DNA of 38,352 bases from Bacteroidota bacterium (GTDB taxonomy: Bacteria; Bacteroidota; Bacteroidia; Chitinophagales; Saprospiraceae): assembly GCA_029573365.1 (NCBI GenBank), contig JAKQGD010000627.1:1-38352 (forward strand). Reading direction: 5' to 3'. The notes under the pieces were generated by a model. It saw only the letters and a list, made by a program, of their open reading frames with translations, had not been told where the DNA came from and searched no databases. Positions 37,983 through 38,352 of the stretch are shown here, one piece after another; the first letter of the stretch is position 1; each line of letters begins with the position of its first letter. The translations under genes were made by a program, and so were the position numbers.

Positions 37983-38028
37983 AAACTGTGATTTTTCACA
38001 AATATATAGAAATTTAATCCCCCAAAGC

Positions 38029-38352
38029 TTACTCGTACCTCAGAGCCTCAATAGGATCAAGGCGTGAGGCTTTAAGTGCCGGATACAAACCGGAAGCCAG
38101 GCCCACAATTACACATACTATAAATCCTAGGATGATCCAGTTCCATGGGATAAAAAACCGGCCATCTACTACGGTAGATACCCCAAAACCCATCAATATA
38201 CCTAACAGGACACCTACGATGCCACCCAGCAGGCAGATGACGACGGCCTCCACCAAAAACTGGGTCAGGACATTGCGGCGTGTAGCTCCGAGGGCCTTTC
38301 TTATACCTATTTCTTTGGTCCTTTCCGTCACCGATACCAGCATGATGTTCAT
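38029..38352 (-). CDS. MacB/FtsX-type ABC transporter permease, C-terminal part (partial)
   Basis: MNIMLVSVTERTKEIGIRKALGATRRNVLTQFLVEA...GLYPALKASRLDPIEALRYE; open to the window edge. Confidence 0.93.
   Translation of the reverse strand: MNIMLVSVTERTKEIGIRKALGATRRNVLTQFLVEAVVICLLGGIVGVLLGILMGFGVSTVVDGRFFIPWNWIILGFIVCVIVGLASGLYPALKASRLDPIEALRYE

Overview
The window looks like a Bacteroidota chromosome segment: TAnnTTTG -7 promoter elements, a T9SS-type C-terminal sorting domain, a PorT-type barrel, and short mostly ATG-started genes. I see no rRNA, tRNA, CRISPR array or transposase. The left two thirds is mostly housekeeping: TerC, a TrkA/TrkH potassium uptake pair, DedA, a secreted M4 peptidase, a polyprenyl synthase, TrmB, CinA, a 2-oxoacid dehydrogenase E2, an OmpA/PD40 protein, and MurQ with a symporter. 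The accessory-like part runs from about 21.7 to 34.9 kb. It holds a tyrosine phenol-lyase-like gene, an Fe-S type Rrf2 regulator and a vanadium-haloperoxidase/PAP2 protein. It also holds a Crp/Fnr regulator translationally coupled to an unusual His-motif membrane protein, and a compact clade II (Sec/lipoprotein) nitrous-oxide reductase cluster (cyt c, nosZ, nosL fusion, nosD, nosF, nosY, truncated hemoglobin). The strongest leads are: (1) a perfect 18-bp palindrome about 41 bp upstream of the predicted start site of the nos operon; (2) the Crp-coupled polytopic protein with three H-F/L-x-F/Y/L-x-G-W/F motifs; (3) a four-TM domain fused to NosL with a relic lipobox at the junction; (4) the TPL / haloperoxidase neighbourhood; (5) an ATG-less open frame downstream of and in frame with trkA that the ORF track misses. 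All family calls are by reading motifs; no database search was run.
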